Shown: piece by piece, positions 36,709 through 47,852 of the stretch | How positions within the stretch are numbered: position 1 is the first letter of the stretch | Layout of the letters: each line of letters begins with the position of its first letter | Source: Anas platyrhynchos | Lineage: Eukaryota > Chordata > Aves > Anseriformes > Anatidae | Direction of reading: 5' to 3' | DNA: 64,000 nt | Assembly (NCBI RefSeq): GCF_047663525.1 | Contig: NC_092587.1 | Span: 36,261,001 to 36,325,000 of the forward strand | Position numbers and translations under genes: made by a program | The notes under the pieces: generated by a model | The model's database searches: none | Told to the model about the DNA's origin: nothing | Seen by the model: only the letters and a program-made list of their open reading frames with translations

Positions 36709-38511
36709 CTAGTAACTCATACTCTGACCAGAAAAGGAAAAAGAGAGATTTTCTTGGTATTGCTGGAGTTTCCAGACCAAGGTGTCCACCACTGGTGCCT
36801 CTCTGCTTTTCCAGTTCATGAGTGCCAGCGCTTTGGCATGAAACGGTGGTGCGCTCCGTACAAAGTTCAACCACATGGCCCGCGTGCACTGGACCTTATC
36901 TGGATCTACAGGTAGCTGCCCATTGTCCAGGTCACTATAGACCACCTCCAGCACAGCTAATTCCCTCAGGTACTGGATTCCCCTCTCCATGGTGGTCCAC
37001 TTGCCTAGCTGACATACAAGGTCTTCCTTGAAGGGATACCTTTCCTTCACAGCTGACAGGAGTCGCCTCCAGAGGGTGGAGGCCTGTTCCCCTTTTCTAA
37101 TCATCCTGTCAATGCCCCAGTGCCTAGTGAGGAATCCCAGCTGCTGGGCTTCCTTGCCTGTCAGTCTGTATCTACCAGCCCCAGAGTCCCAGCATCGGAG
37201 CAGCCAGGTGACAATGTGCTCGCCTGGAAAATGCCTGAAGTCTTCTCGGATATATTGTAGATCACGCAGGGATAGGTATTGGGTATTTTCTGACTCACTT
37301 ACTTCTGTCTCATCCCCCTTCTGTTCTTCCCATTGCTCTGCTTTAGAGCAGCTTTTCTCTTCTGATCCTTTCTCCTGTTCTTGTTTAGGAGAAGCTGCTT
37401 CGTTCCTTACTAACTGAGCTGACTCCTCCTGCTGTTGTTTCTCCCTGACTCTGGGGATAAGTGATACCACAGAGATCTGTCTCTCTGCTTTAGCCACAGC
37501 GTTTGCTGCAGGAGCTGGATTAGCTGCAGAAGCTCCAGGAGCTGGATTAGCTGCAGCACCTGCCATAGGGGCTGGATTAGCTGCAGCACCTGCCATAGGG
37601 GCTGAATTAGCTGCAGCACCTGCCATAGGGGCTGGATTAGCTGCAGCAGCTCCAGGAGCTGGATTAGCTGCAGCACCTGCCATAGGGGCTGGATTAGCTG
37701 CAGCACCTGCCATAGGGGCTGGATTAGCTGCAGCACCTGCCATAGGGGCTGGATTAGCCACAGTGCTTGTTGTGGGAGTGTCTGTCGTTTTGTTGTCAGA
37801 TCCAGAGACAACCTCTTCCCTTGGAGGGTACTGAATAGCAGTTAATGCACCTCGGTAGGCATAGGCCAGGCCCCAGCACGTGGCTGCGATTTGTGTCTGT
37901 CTGGAAAAGCCAGGGCAACAACACCCCTTTTTCAAGCATTCTGCCAGTTTTTTAGGGTTTTGCAGTTGTTCAGGGGTGAATTTCCAAAGCACTGGAGGTG
38001 CCAACTGCTCTAGAAACCTGCCCATATCCTCCCACTCTCCCTGCCACTCATAACTATCCTGTGTCGGGGCAGACCTGTGGGTTGTATTCTGAAATAGTTG
38101 TTCATCATTATCAAAGAACAGAAACACATCGAGACATAGCAATAGGAACATGCTGGTTGCCCAACACCCAAGAGCTATTGTAACTGGATTGAAGGAGGAA
38201 GGGAAGGTGCTACTCCTTGTCTCCTCCAGAGGTTGGGTCTCGGGGGAGAAGAGGTGAAGAGTATAATCAATAGCTTCCAAGAGATAGTTCCTGAAGTACA
38301 AGGGTGACAGCCATGTGGAGTGCAGATACCAGATTAGGCTTAAATCTAGTGCTCCTATCATATCATAAGCAAGTGTTACACAGTACAGCAAAGAGACAAA
38401 ATAAAAAGCAATGCTTAACCTGCCCTCAAAGGTGATAAACAGCAAATCGGGGAGCACATACAGCAACAGAGGCATAGCATAAAACAACTCTGCAAACAAA
38501 TTCATCAGCAT
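36709..38511 (-). CDS. gag: Gag-like protein of an endogenous retrovirus, open reading frame intact
   Basis: An uninterrupted 600-codon frame, by far the longest in the window. It opens after an in-frame TAA at 38527-38529. I take the first ATG (38509-38511, A at -3); a TTG four codons earlier is the only other option. Domains from this ATG: hydrophobic N-terminus with about three to four likely membrane segments (residues 1-27, 33-52, 55-80 and 110-132); a Cys-rich KKGCCCPGF patch (194-202); an Ala/Pro-rich repeat (251-336); a charged Glu/Lys/Gln-rich linker (345-405); and a C-terminal helical Gag-like domain (409-591) with LRDLQYIREDF and WLLRCWDSGAG motifs that recur in predicted bird Gag proteins. 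No zinc knuckle is present at the C-terminus. It is flanked by LTRs and followed by a broken integrase. It could be a young gag, or a gag frame retained by selection; sequence alone cannot decide. Confidence 0.85.
   Translation of the reverse strand: MLMNLFAELFYAMPLLLYVLPDLLFITFEGRLSIAFYFVSLLYCVTLAYDMIGALDLSLIWYLHSTWLSPLYFRNYLLEAIDYTLHLFSPETQPLEETRSSTFPSSFNPVTIALGCWATSMFLLLCLDVFLFFDNDEQLFQNTTHRSAPTQDSYEWQGEWEDMGRFLEQLAPPVLWKFTPEQLQNPKKLAECLKKGCCCPGFSRQTQIAATCWGLAYAYRGALTAIQYPPREEVVSGSDNKTTDTPTTSTVANPAPMAGAAANPAPMAGAAANPAPMAGAAANPAPGAAAANPAPMAGAAANSAPMAGAAANPAPMAGAAANPAPGASAANPAPAANAVAKAERQISVVSLIPRVREKQQQEESAQLVRNEAASPKQEQEKGSEEKSCSKAEQWEEQKGDETEVSESENTQYLSLRDLQYIREDFRHFPGEHIVTWLLRCWDSGAGRYRLTGKEAQQLGFLTRHWGIDRMIRKGEQASTLWRRLLSAVKERYPFKEDLVCQLGKWTTMERGIQYLRELAVLEVVYSDLDNGQLPVDPDKVQCTRAMWLNFVRSAPPFHAKALALMNWKSREAPVVDTLVWKLQQYQENLSFSFSGQSMSY
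37504..37761 (-). repeat. In-frame 30-bp minisatellite encoding a 10-residue Ala/Pro repeat
   Basis: Eight to nine copies of a 30-bp unit encode AANPAPMAGA, with two shortened copies (APGAAAA and APGASAA) and one Ser substitution (ANSAP). All length changes are multiples of three, so the gag frame is kept. The unit shows near-identical DNA copies, pointing to recent expansion or homogenisation. Confidence 0.95.
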
Positions 38512-38642
38512 TGTGACCAGCAACTCTTAAACTAATATAATAATTACAACAAATGATAAATCAATCTGTTCCCTCTAACACACTCCAGTCAGATCTGTCG
38601 TTATCTCAACCGTTGGAGCCCCACGTTGCTCGCCAAAAGGAC
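38512..38642 (-). other. ERV leader between 5' LTR and gag
   Basis: About 130 bases on the minus strand holding the primer-binding site and a short AT-rich leader up to the gag start. In-frame stop TAA at 38527-38529 precedes the gag ATG. No packaging signal can be recognised by eye. Confidence 0.6.
38618..38635 (-). other. Primer-binding site, tRNA-Lys-like
   Basis: On the minus strand TGGCGAGCAACGTGGGGC lies 7 bases inside the 5' LTR. It matches 16 of 18 bases of the site complementary to the 3' end of tRNA-Lys(1,2) used by betaretrovirus-like elements. The two mismatches and the 7-base offset fit an old copy. Confidence 0.6.
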
Positions 38643-39182
38643 TGCTGTGGTTCAGCCCGGCAGGCAGCTCAGCACCGATCGCTCACTCCCCTGCGGTGGG
38701 ATGGGGGAGAGAACCAAAAAAGGTACAAGAGTAAGAACTTGTTGGGTAAGAGAAAGGCAGTTTAATAAGAAAGAAAGAAAACAAATAAAATAATTAAAAA
38801 AAAAAAAAAAAAGTGATGTAGAATACAATTGCTCACCTCCAGCCAACTGATGCCCAGCCAGTCCCCAAGCAACAGCAGCCCCCCCAGACAACTCACCAGT
38901 TTTATTGTTCAGCATGGACTGCACAACACCATATCGTGTGGGACATCCCTTGGTCAGCCTGGGTCCTGTTCTGGCTGTGTCCCCTTCTAGCTCCCTGTGC
39001 ACCCCCAGCCTCCTCTCTAGCAGGGCAGCACGAGAAACTGAAAAGTCCTTGGCTCTGTGCAAGCTCTGCAAGAACTTAAACAACAGTGCGTTATCAGCAC
39101 TACTCTCATCCTGAATCCAAAACACAGCACCATACCAGCTACTAGGAAGAAAATTAACTCCATCCCAGCCAAAGCCAGGACA
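38643..39182 (-). repeat. 5' LTR of the endogenous retrovirus
   Basis: 540 bp with canonical edges (TG...CA). On the minus strand it holds an AATAAAACTGG segment where related LTRs carry a TATA box, and an ATTAAA polyadenylation-type signal ahead of a T-rich tract. It would drive minus-strand transcription, through gag and away from HMGA2. Confidence 0.93.
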
Positions 39183-39187
39183 GTGAG
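39183..39187 (+). repeat. Candidate target-site duplication, right copy (GTGAG)
   Basis: Partner of 34886-34890, directly outside the right LTR edge. See the left copy for the argument and the uncertainty. Confidence 0.5.
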
Positions 39188-40593
39188 TTGTGATTTTTTG
39201 CAAGAATCCATGGGCTAATGAAAAGTAACTGTTCTGATGGGCTTCTTCCTTTTTTTTTTTTAAAGCCAGTGGAGCTCTAATCCCATAGTATGTTTGTGGA
39301 GAGACTTCACAGAGAGTGTTTTTGACTGCCACCACACTTCACTTTCTTCTGTCATGGAGATTTTATTTTCTTTTATAAAAGGTTCCCAGCAATTTGACAT
39401 CCATGGAATTCCAATCCCACTTTCAAAGGAGATGCCAAAGAATTGTGTCTTCATCTTTTTTAATTCCTTTTCTTGTTTTTCTCTTTCATCTATAATTGTT
39501 ATTTCTAGCCAAAATATAGATATGTTCATGGTGTCAGACAGTAGTGTTTGCCTGAGTCAGAAAGTAGACCCTAATAGTAGCACTTAAAGAGGTAAACTGC
39601 TACGTTCATCTTGTCCACAGAGTTCTGCAGTTGTGCAGATGGTCTTACAGCTGAAGAGCATGTCATGCTTTTTTTTTTTTTTTTGGCTTTTCTCTCAACG
39701 ATAACTGATTTTATTGTGTGTTTCAAATGTTGTACTGTACAACTAGGGAGCTGGGAATCATGGAGCCATCTTGCAGGAGTTAGAAAGTCCAGCTGGAGAG
39801 CTAGACAGTGTGGAGATCTGAGGGAGCCAAAATGAACATAATAAAAAAGTCTACATTCGTGGTAGCTATTGTTAAGACTATGTTCATAAGGGTACTTCAA
39901 GAGTTCATCAGGACTTGTTAGTACAAAACTTCGTTCTGTTGTATTAGAAAGCATGCAAGACCCTGCCTGGGTTTGCTTTGCCCTCCTCTGCTCCTTCTAG
40001 TACTGGACCACATCTGGGCTAGCATTTTTAAAGGGAAGTCACTCTTTCATGTTTCTGTATCTGTTAGCACACTCCTCAGGCGTTCAAATCTTTCAAACCT
40101 TCTAATCATGTAGTAAAACATTTTAAAAGAACGTATCTAGCCAAATAGGCGACTGACTCAAAAGCAATCATTCTTTTCCAGCAGTGGCTTCTAGTTCAAA
40201 AATCTCAGCCATCTGCTTCCCATCTTATATATACTGCTGTTATTTTTATTTAGTCAGCATTTTATGGGGCCATCATAATAAAGAGAAGTCTGGGTAATTA
40301 AAACGGTATCATAGCTTCATGATCATTAGTGGTAAACACATCTGTTGACACAAATTTATGTTTTCTTTTTTTTTTTTTTTCCTTTTTTTTCACTACTTTT
40401 GTTGCTTGGGAGACTCCTATACTTTTCTTATGCAACATCAGCTGAGTAGTCTACTGCACCATCAAGGTTGGTGTTAATGTTAAGAAGGGTTGGCTGCAAG
40501 CATATGAAGTAGTTATAAGAAAAATGGACATGGACACAGACTGCTGCTTTCCCTGTTTCTCCTGCTTGGCCTTTTCTCTGGAATACAGAGATT

Positions 40594-40660
40594 TTCACAG
40601 AATCACAGAATTATCTAGGTTGGAAGAGACCTCAAGATTTTGAACTACTTCATCTTCTAA
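40594..40660 (-). mobile_element. CR1 LINE extreme 3'-end fragment
   Basis: 'cacagaatcacagaat' followed by 'taggttggaagagacctcaag' is the complement of the terminal CR1 3' end (the ATTCTGTGATTCTGTG-type tail repeat and its adjoining GGTCTCTTCCAACC block). Only some 60 bases survive; it is in minus orientation. Confidence 0.8.
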
Positions 40661-43116
40661 AATGTTTTGGCTACCTACATACAGCACAGGAGCAACTATG
40701 ATATGCTGTGCTGTAATTAGAAGTTGTTATGTTGACATTAATATGGAATAATGCAACATACACATTTAAAGAATGAACTTTTTCATATGAAGTTGGCCAG
40801 CAATAATTATGTAGGTTTAGAAAGAGCACTCTCATCCACATCCACTGGCAACCTATGGTCACTACCATTTTTTCTGTAGTGGCTGTTATGTGAAAAGAGA
40901 GTGTTTTCAACAATTCATGAATGGGAAGGCCTGATTATATGGGCATGTCTACTACACTGTCTTCTGATGAAATATGATGGGTAATTTATATTGGGGAAAA
41001 TGTTTCTAGACTAGCACACGTCTTTATAGCTATGCAAAACAAGCTAGCACAGTGTTTTTCAAAAGTCTTATTGGTCAAATTTTGACTCTGGATATCCTTT
41101 TCAGACAGAGTCAGTAAAAGTTAAAAAAAAAAAAAGTCAAAAACAACAACAACAAAATAAACATTCAGAGTTGGAGAAGAAGCCCAAAGCTGAGACACGC
41201 TATAACAGGTCTTCTGACAGTTTACCGGATGCCTTGATTAGTGATTTCAAGTGACAAATACAAAATACATGAATATGAACAGATCTCCTTTTTGGAGCCA
41301 CTCAGAGTGGAATTAGAACCGATGAGTGTATTTCATCCTGCACAAGCAGAATGTCCCTTTTTAACTCTTGCATGATAATGCCCAAGCAGGTCACTGAGTA
41401 GCATAGAAGTCTCCCATCAATTTCAGAGGAAAGGAATACAGAAAGAATAATGCAGCAGGATGAAACCCTATCAGTTACTTAGAGTTTTGAATACAAAGTT
41501 TTGTCTGTGTCAAACATTTTCTACTGTGCCTGATGTAGTGACAGTGGTTTGCCAGTATCTTTCTCCAGGCTCCTTAGAACATGTAAGTTTTCTCTCTTTT
41601 GTTCCTCAACAGAGGGTAATTTCTGTGGACTTAGTGCATATGTATTTTTAAGAAGCATTTCACTACTTAACCCTTCTTCATATTCCGGTACTTTATAGAT
41701 AGCTATACCTTAAATCTCTGACAGTAACATAATGTGTATTGGGATTCTCAACGGAAGAAATATGCAGACAATATGGTCACTACTGTAACACCCCTTTATT
41801 AAGCTACAATTGCAATTCGTGAAATCATTGCAAAATAATAAAAAATTGTTGGAAGATAAATACCATAGATACGGTCCCTAGAAACCACTGCTCACTTTAA
41901 TTGAGAGCAGCTGCAATATTGCAGAAGCCCAGGGAATGTTGCAGTTCATATTCTCCCTCCCTGGCTCTTTCTAGGGGAGTGCAATACATTTTGACTAACA
42001 TACCTCCTGGCAAGTCTGTATGCAAATGTTTTTTTTTTTCTTAAATATAAAGCAAAATGAATTAAAAGGTTGCTTGTAACCATAAATGTTGATCCACAGG
42101 TGCTCTACAACTTCAGAGCCAAAGAGGCTGCTGCTTTCCCGTTCCTTTTGTTCTTGAAAACTTGCCCACACTTTGGGTTGTGTCTCTGAGGTTTTCAGTT
42201 GTATGGGCACTTGGGAACTTAAGGGAATGCTTGCACAGCCAAAAGTTTGCAAGCACAAATATAAATGAATTGGAAAATACGTATCTATGTTATCTGGTTC
42301 ATCTTCCAGTTCAAAGACCGGGTTTGGGCTGGTCTTTCATGTCACATCTTTATCATTACTTCTGGAAAAAAATGCATGAAGTCATGCATTACTCCCAGAC
42401 TTCATATCTCTATTGAAACAGGCATTAGAGAAAAGGAATAGTGAGAACCTGGTATTTTTCAGTCCCACTTATATAACTGATGAGAGATTGTAACATATCC
42501 TCAGTCTGCAAATACTCCTATGTGCGTTTTTGGAGACAGAAAACAGGTATTAGGGAACACAGACAGAAACATCTTAGTAGTCCAGGTGTGTAACTTGCAC
42601 TTGTAAGTTACTCTTCTCCCTATCCCCATATAAGCCATTTTATTGTTCTGAAAGCCAAGTCAGATGCGAGACCCAATATAACTGTTTTAACAGCATCAAA
42701 ACTGCCTTTGTATATCTCCTCTCTTGCTAGCTTTAAGGACTGACTAAAGTGAGTGGAATTCTTTGGGGAACTACCCAGGTTTAGAAACCTTCAAAACAAT
42801 TGCCAGCCAAACACTGTGAGTTCCTGCCAATGAATAGCTCAGTCAGGTGACCTAGGATAGATTTTATAGTGTAGGTATGTTAAAGAAAATATGCAGACAG
42901 AAAAACATCTCAGAGTAGAACACTGCACCTCATGTGGAATAAGTCTGTTAGGGTTAAGCTTTCAGGTTAATCCTCACCCTGTGTTTTGCACTAGCCATTT
43001 GAAGTGTATGCCACACTTACTGTATTAGTTAAAAAATACATGATTCCTCCTTACAAGATCTTATGAAGCCTGATAAATAATCTCTCCAGTGGTTCTGGGA
43101 GGGACAACAGCAGCAT

Positions 43117-43265
43117 CAGTCAATTTTTATTTTCTGAGGGGAAAGCAAGGCACAACAGCTATGTCTCTCACCCAACATCTCCTAGAAAGCCTGATCAAGA
43201 GCAAGGAAAAGAGTCCAGATCTTCTTTACTCCAAGCCTCTCTTCCTTCCACTCTAATATTCTCTC
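43117..43265 (-). repeat. MIR/CORE-SINE-like relic
   Basis: 'attttctgaggggaaagcaaggcac', 'caacatctcctagaaagc', 'ggaaaagagtccagatcttct' and 'ctccaagcctctcttccttccactcta' follow the complement of the MIR-type SINE through core and tRNA-related part (GAGGAAACTGAGGCAC...CAAGGTCAC...CAGAGCCAGGATTCGAACC...GACTCCAAGCC). It is among the longest SINE relics in the window. Confidence 0.55.
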
Positions 43266-46200
43266 TTCCTCTTTAGTATTTCAGATTAGCCATACAGTTC
43301 TGTAGGGAAAGGTTTCATAATGAGATTTTCTTCTGTGGAATTTTTCCAGGGTTCCACCTAGACATGGCATTTTTATTTTTATTTTCACAGAAGGACTCTC
43401 CCTTCCCCAGGCCCCACAAAAGTTTCTCTGATGGAGAGATGGGACAACTTGGGAGGTCTGTGTGAAGAACTACATTTTGCTGGATACACTCCTGCTGTTA
43501 GCAAATTGCTCCAATGGGAGGACCAGCCAACTAACTCAGTCAACCTACTAAAATGGATTCTCTATTTTATAGAGATAGATCCTCTCAGTTAACTCATCTG
43601 TTAGATTGTAAAAAATGAGAGAAGACAGAGCACACGCTACATGGGGAGAGTAAACAAAGGCTAATGGGTAAGGTTTTGTTGGTATCAACAAAGGTTGGTA
43701 CTTCACTGTTTGCTTTGCTCTACATCAGTTTTCATGCTTTCCCTGTCTCTCTTCACTGATTCTGATTTTGATTTTGTAAACATAAACCAGTCAAAAATTT
43801 CCACAGGGAGCAAACAAAGAACTCCTTGCAGATTATAGCCAGGATTGTCAGAGGAAAAAAAAAAAAAAAAAAAAAAAAAAAGCATATGCAAACCCCAGAA
43901 AGAATTCCCAGGAGACCCTCACCAATGTTTGGATTTAACCTGAGCTCTGTGAAATATGAATCCACTTCTCTTTACTGCTACCTGTACAAGTCGGAAACTG
44001 CCCAAGCAATTGGAAAACTGGTCCTAAGTTACAGGCTTTGACTGGATGTTTCCTTCAGTCAGTTTGGCAGCCTATGAAAGCATACTGGCTTTTGGAACAG
44101 CTAGTTCATCACATGAAAAACATACTAGAGAATTGTATTATTTCTGCTGCTGTCTTCGAAGACAGGTCTCTGGTTCTCTCTCTTGTAGTTCATGAATGCT
44201 CTCTGTTGACTCATTTTGCTCTTGTTAGTTTTCTGGCAGCAATGCCGTTACGTCAGTGAGTTTCTCACACTGTTGGATAGCTTTTGAAAGCTGGTCACAT
44301 TTTTAAAAAGAGCAATGGGTAATTATAGCTATGTGCCTTTTTTCTTTATTGTACCTAGTCAAAGCAACAGCTATGTCAATCAAAACTGAGCTCTGGGCTG
44401 TAAAAGCAAGCAAGCAGGGCATAGATGGGTAATACATTGGAACATCTGTCACATGAGAGATTCAGCCAAAGAACAGGGCAAGATAGGGACTGTTTATTGT
44501 GTGCCTTTTTACAGGCTGTGTACAATAGTGAAGAAGGCAGGGAAGACAAATAGGATGCTTTGCTTAGTCTCTCGATATAATTGAAGGTCACTCACAGCTG
44601 CAAAGGGAGCAAAATACAACTTAACACAGTAAACAGTTAGCTAAGGAACCGATTGCTCAAAGTTTCAGACCAAGAACTTAGGAAGCATAAAGAAAGCAAC
44701 TAGATTGTTATAACCATATACATTCAGTTTTTAAAAGTAAACAAAGAATAAGAACTGTAGGGAGTTCTTATTCTCAGCCCTCAAACCCTCAGCTCATGAA
44801 GCTGAACTCACTCTGAAGGAAGTTATTAGTGGCTGGTCTAAATACTTAATTGAGCACAGGCAGCATTATATGCCAGTAGAATGACCTATAGCTTCCTTCT
44901 GTTTGGTTTCATGATTTCTTGTCGATTGCAGACATTCCTGGAGACAGGATATCAGACTAAACACAACAGTTGTCTGATCATTGTATTCCACATTGATATC
45001 AGTGCTCTTTAGTTAGTTCCTGCATTTTTCAAAGCCATTGTGTGGCACTTTCTGTCAGTGCTTCTGACAACACTGATGAACAATGGCAGTCTAGATGCTA
45101 GCATGTTATGCATAGCTCTGTAACATGTTCAGCTATCCAGGGCTGGAATGGGTGCAGGAGAAAGTCATCAATGTTTCTTCTCAAAAACAAAGTAAGAAAA
45201 AAGGGAAAAAAATTAATTCCCAGGCTCTTTCTCACAAGTCTGTGAGAATGCATATTCTTTCACCTTTAAGTCATGGGGCCATTTTTATTTATTTATTTAT
45301 TTTAATTATTATTATTAGTTTTGCTGTTATACATTTTTAACTATACCACTGTGAATAAACTTTACCAGACTGAAAATTACCTGTAAAGTCATATGATACA
45401 TAACAAACTTATGACACAACATTATTTAAGTTGGTCTTGATTCACTTCAGTCACTCTCTGAAGACCTTAAGTTCTGGTCTTGTGAGTTTGTGAGAAATGC
45501 TGTCTGCTACTAAACAATTTTTGCCTAGCAAAAATCCTCTCTAGGATTTGCCTAAGAGAAGAGTCTCCTCCCCCAGTTTGACTTCTCAAGTCAAAGACTC
45601 ACTCTGTTGTGTAGGAAGATACCTTTTCCTCCTTGATCACTGAGCACTGTTTCTTTTTACAAGGTGTTACCATTCTGCTGTTCTAGAGGTGGGTGGCTCT
45701 GGTATATTTTATCAAGGAAAAAAAGTTGATGCAGAATGAGCGTTGCATTATAGAGTATTTAAAAAAAAAATACAACAGTATGAGATTTTGATCAAAAGAT
45801 TAGTACTAACTTCCAGTATACCCAATGAATTTTGTTAGTTCATATTTGGACCAGGAAGTAGGATATATATAAAGATATGACTGACTTGTAACTCAAAAGT
45901 AAAATCCCCATTACAGACCTGTGTAATTTCAGACCTTGCATGGAAATACCCAAAGCAAATAAAATTAAGTATCTGCCCGTTTGTATCCCAAGTTCCTTGG
46001 GTGGATAAAGGAAGAGGACGAGATTCTCCTGCAACCTGACACTTGCAGGCAAGGGCAGCTAAGCCAGCACACCATTGTAAGTGCAAACTAAGTGACTTAG
46101 ACTTTCTTTCAGGTATGCAGGTGTTGCTCTCCCCAGAAAAACCCAAAGAATTTAGACTATTGGTTTCGTATTTGAAATGGTTCACAGATGCAGGTCAGAT

Positions 46201-46564
46201 TCAGCAAGGACTTAGGTGCCTTAAAGTTAATTCTTGCAGCACCAGTGTTCTGACATCTGCTCCTCAGGGCTCTGCGCCAGATGCCTAGGTTTCCTTTGCA
46301 GCAGGGGGAGAGCTGGGATCCAAACCAGCTGGTAAGCGCCTGGAACTGGCCAGCTGAGAAATCTGAAAAATGGAGATAAATCTGTAAATCTTCTCCTCAG
46401 TGGATCTTATTCAATGCTTTAGGAACTGTATGCATTCACTCTGCAACTACAGCCTGGCAGTTGTTGAAGGAGATTATCAACATCCCTTCCAGCAGGAATT
46501 CAGCCCAGCTCGTTCTCCTTCTGAAATGAGGCTCCGGTTCTGGTAGCTTGGCCATTTTACCTGT

Positions 46565-46690
46565 GGTATAACAGTTGAAGCACACACCTCAGACACAAGA
46601 GATCGAGGTCAACCCCCAGTTCTGCAGGTAGGGACTCACACCCAAGGCAATTGCCTTCTTGCAGGGTGCTTTAACCACCAGATTAAAGGC
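46565..46690 (+). repeat. Possible tRNA-derived SINE head relic
   Basis: 'tggtataacagttgaagcac...gatcgaggtcaaccccc...ttctgcaggtaggg' has the layout of a worn tRNA-type A box and B box (GGTTCAAnCC) with a following SINE body. There is no clover-leaf strong enough to call a tRNA gene. Confidence 0.3.
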
Positions 46691-47852
46691 TACTGGAAGA
46701 AGGGAGAAGATGGGCTTTCCCCATTCCTTTTGTTGCCATTGTGCCATTGCAAAACATAAATGAGATTTTATGGGAAAGTCTAGGGCCAAACATGACTTTG
46801 CTGTAATGGTTAAGAAATTTCAACTTGCTGCCTTCTTTGTAGTTTTAGGCAAGGACTACTTAAAAATTAGCTTAGAACTACGAATGGTCCCAGCAGACAG
46901 AATGGATTTCTCTCTTTGCGCTTGTTTTAAGAGAAGAGGGTGGTAGACCACATTTTGCAAGATATTCTGTCAGTGTTTTCCATTCATACTTCATTCCTAG
47001 CCCTGATAAGGCACAGTCCTGCACATCTGGAAAAACAGAAGTTGTGGGCTTTCCCATAGCACAGGTGCTACAGTGCCTTACTTTTTTTTTTTTTTTTTTT
47101 TTTTTAAGCTAGATGCTGCTGAGCAGAGCTTTCCAAGGCTATGTCTCTGTATGGAGAGTTAGTCTCTGGATTAGATCCATGTTGTTTTTCACACCTAAGC
47201 TAGTATCATGGAGCATTAAGTGTGTGAGGCTTTTCCGCACGCCGAGTGCACAGCTCTGTGACAGGCTGCAGGCTAGCTCCAGTACTGAAAAATGGCTAGA
47301 TCTGAAAGCAGATCACATGTTGATCTGATCCATATGTGCATACTTGCATTTGTGTGTGTATATCCACATGTACCAAATATTAATCAACAAAATTAGACAA
47401 TGGTCAAAGCTAGAGTTAAGCAATAGCAGAATTGTCTGGCTTGTCATCTGCTATAGTTTTCATGCATGTCAGTGAAATGTCTTTTCTAATCATACATGTA
47501 TATCTAATTGTCCCAGTATAAATCCAAATGGGCTAGAAAGAAACAGACTGCAAGGAGCCTACAGTTATCAGAGTACACTCACTTTACATTCTATCAGTGA
47601 GCATGGCTGGTGTTGTCTAATTAACACATTTCTAACAATCATGTCCATTGAGACCAGGCACAAGTATCTTCATAAGGGACTTCTATAGAGTGTTCTGAGT
47701 GTTCTGTCCAGTATTTCATGATAACATGTAGAAACACTTCTTTCAGAGTTCATATTTCTTGGACTTTCATTCTCTGTCATTACTCTTCAGATAATAAATG
47801 ATGATATGCATCACTGTAGTCAGAACGAGAGTACCGCTCTTCTGTTGCATGT

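Larger units (their letters stand above)
34891..39182 (-). mobile_element. Endogenous retrovirus, internally deleted, minus strand
   Basis: Two direct LTRs of about 540 bp flank roughly 3.2 kb of internal sequence: primer-binding site, gag-like frame, then a decayed integrase remnant. Protease, reverse transcriptase and RNase H are missing between the gag stop and the integrase remnant, and no env is visible. The LTR type (minus-strand start TGTCCTGGCTTTGGC, then a TTAATTTTCTTCCTAGTAGCTGG block) is one I associate with common neoavian ERV families. The tRNA-Lys-like primer site suggests an ERVK-type affinity. The LTR and the 5-bp flanking repeat are also compatible with ERVL-type classification, so the class is left open. 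Autonomous mobility is ruled out by the missing pol. Confidence 0.93.

Noticed and set aside
37410..37811. 133-codon frame of Leu/Gln repeats on the minus strand
   Set aside because: Alternative reading of the 30-bp gag minisatellite in another frame.
38512..38523. Four-codon N-terminal extension of gag from a TTG
   Set aside because: A TTG start is unlikely in a vertebrate transcript; the ATG at 38509-38511 has a better context.
46565..46640. Possible tRNA gene
   Set aside because: A- and B-box-like phrases exist but no acceptable clover-leaf can be folded; better seen as a SINE relic.
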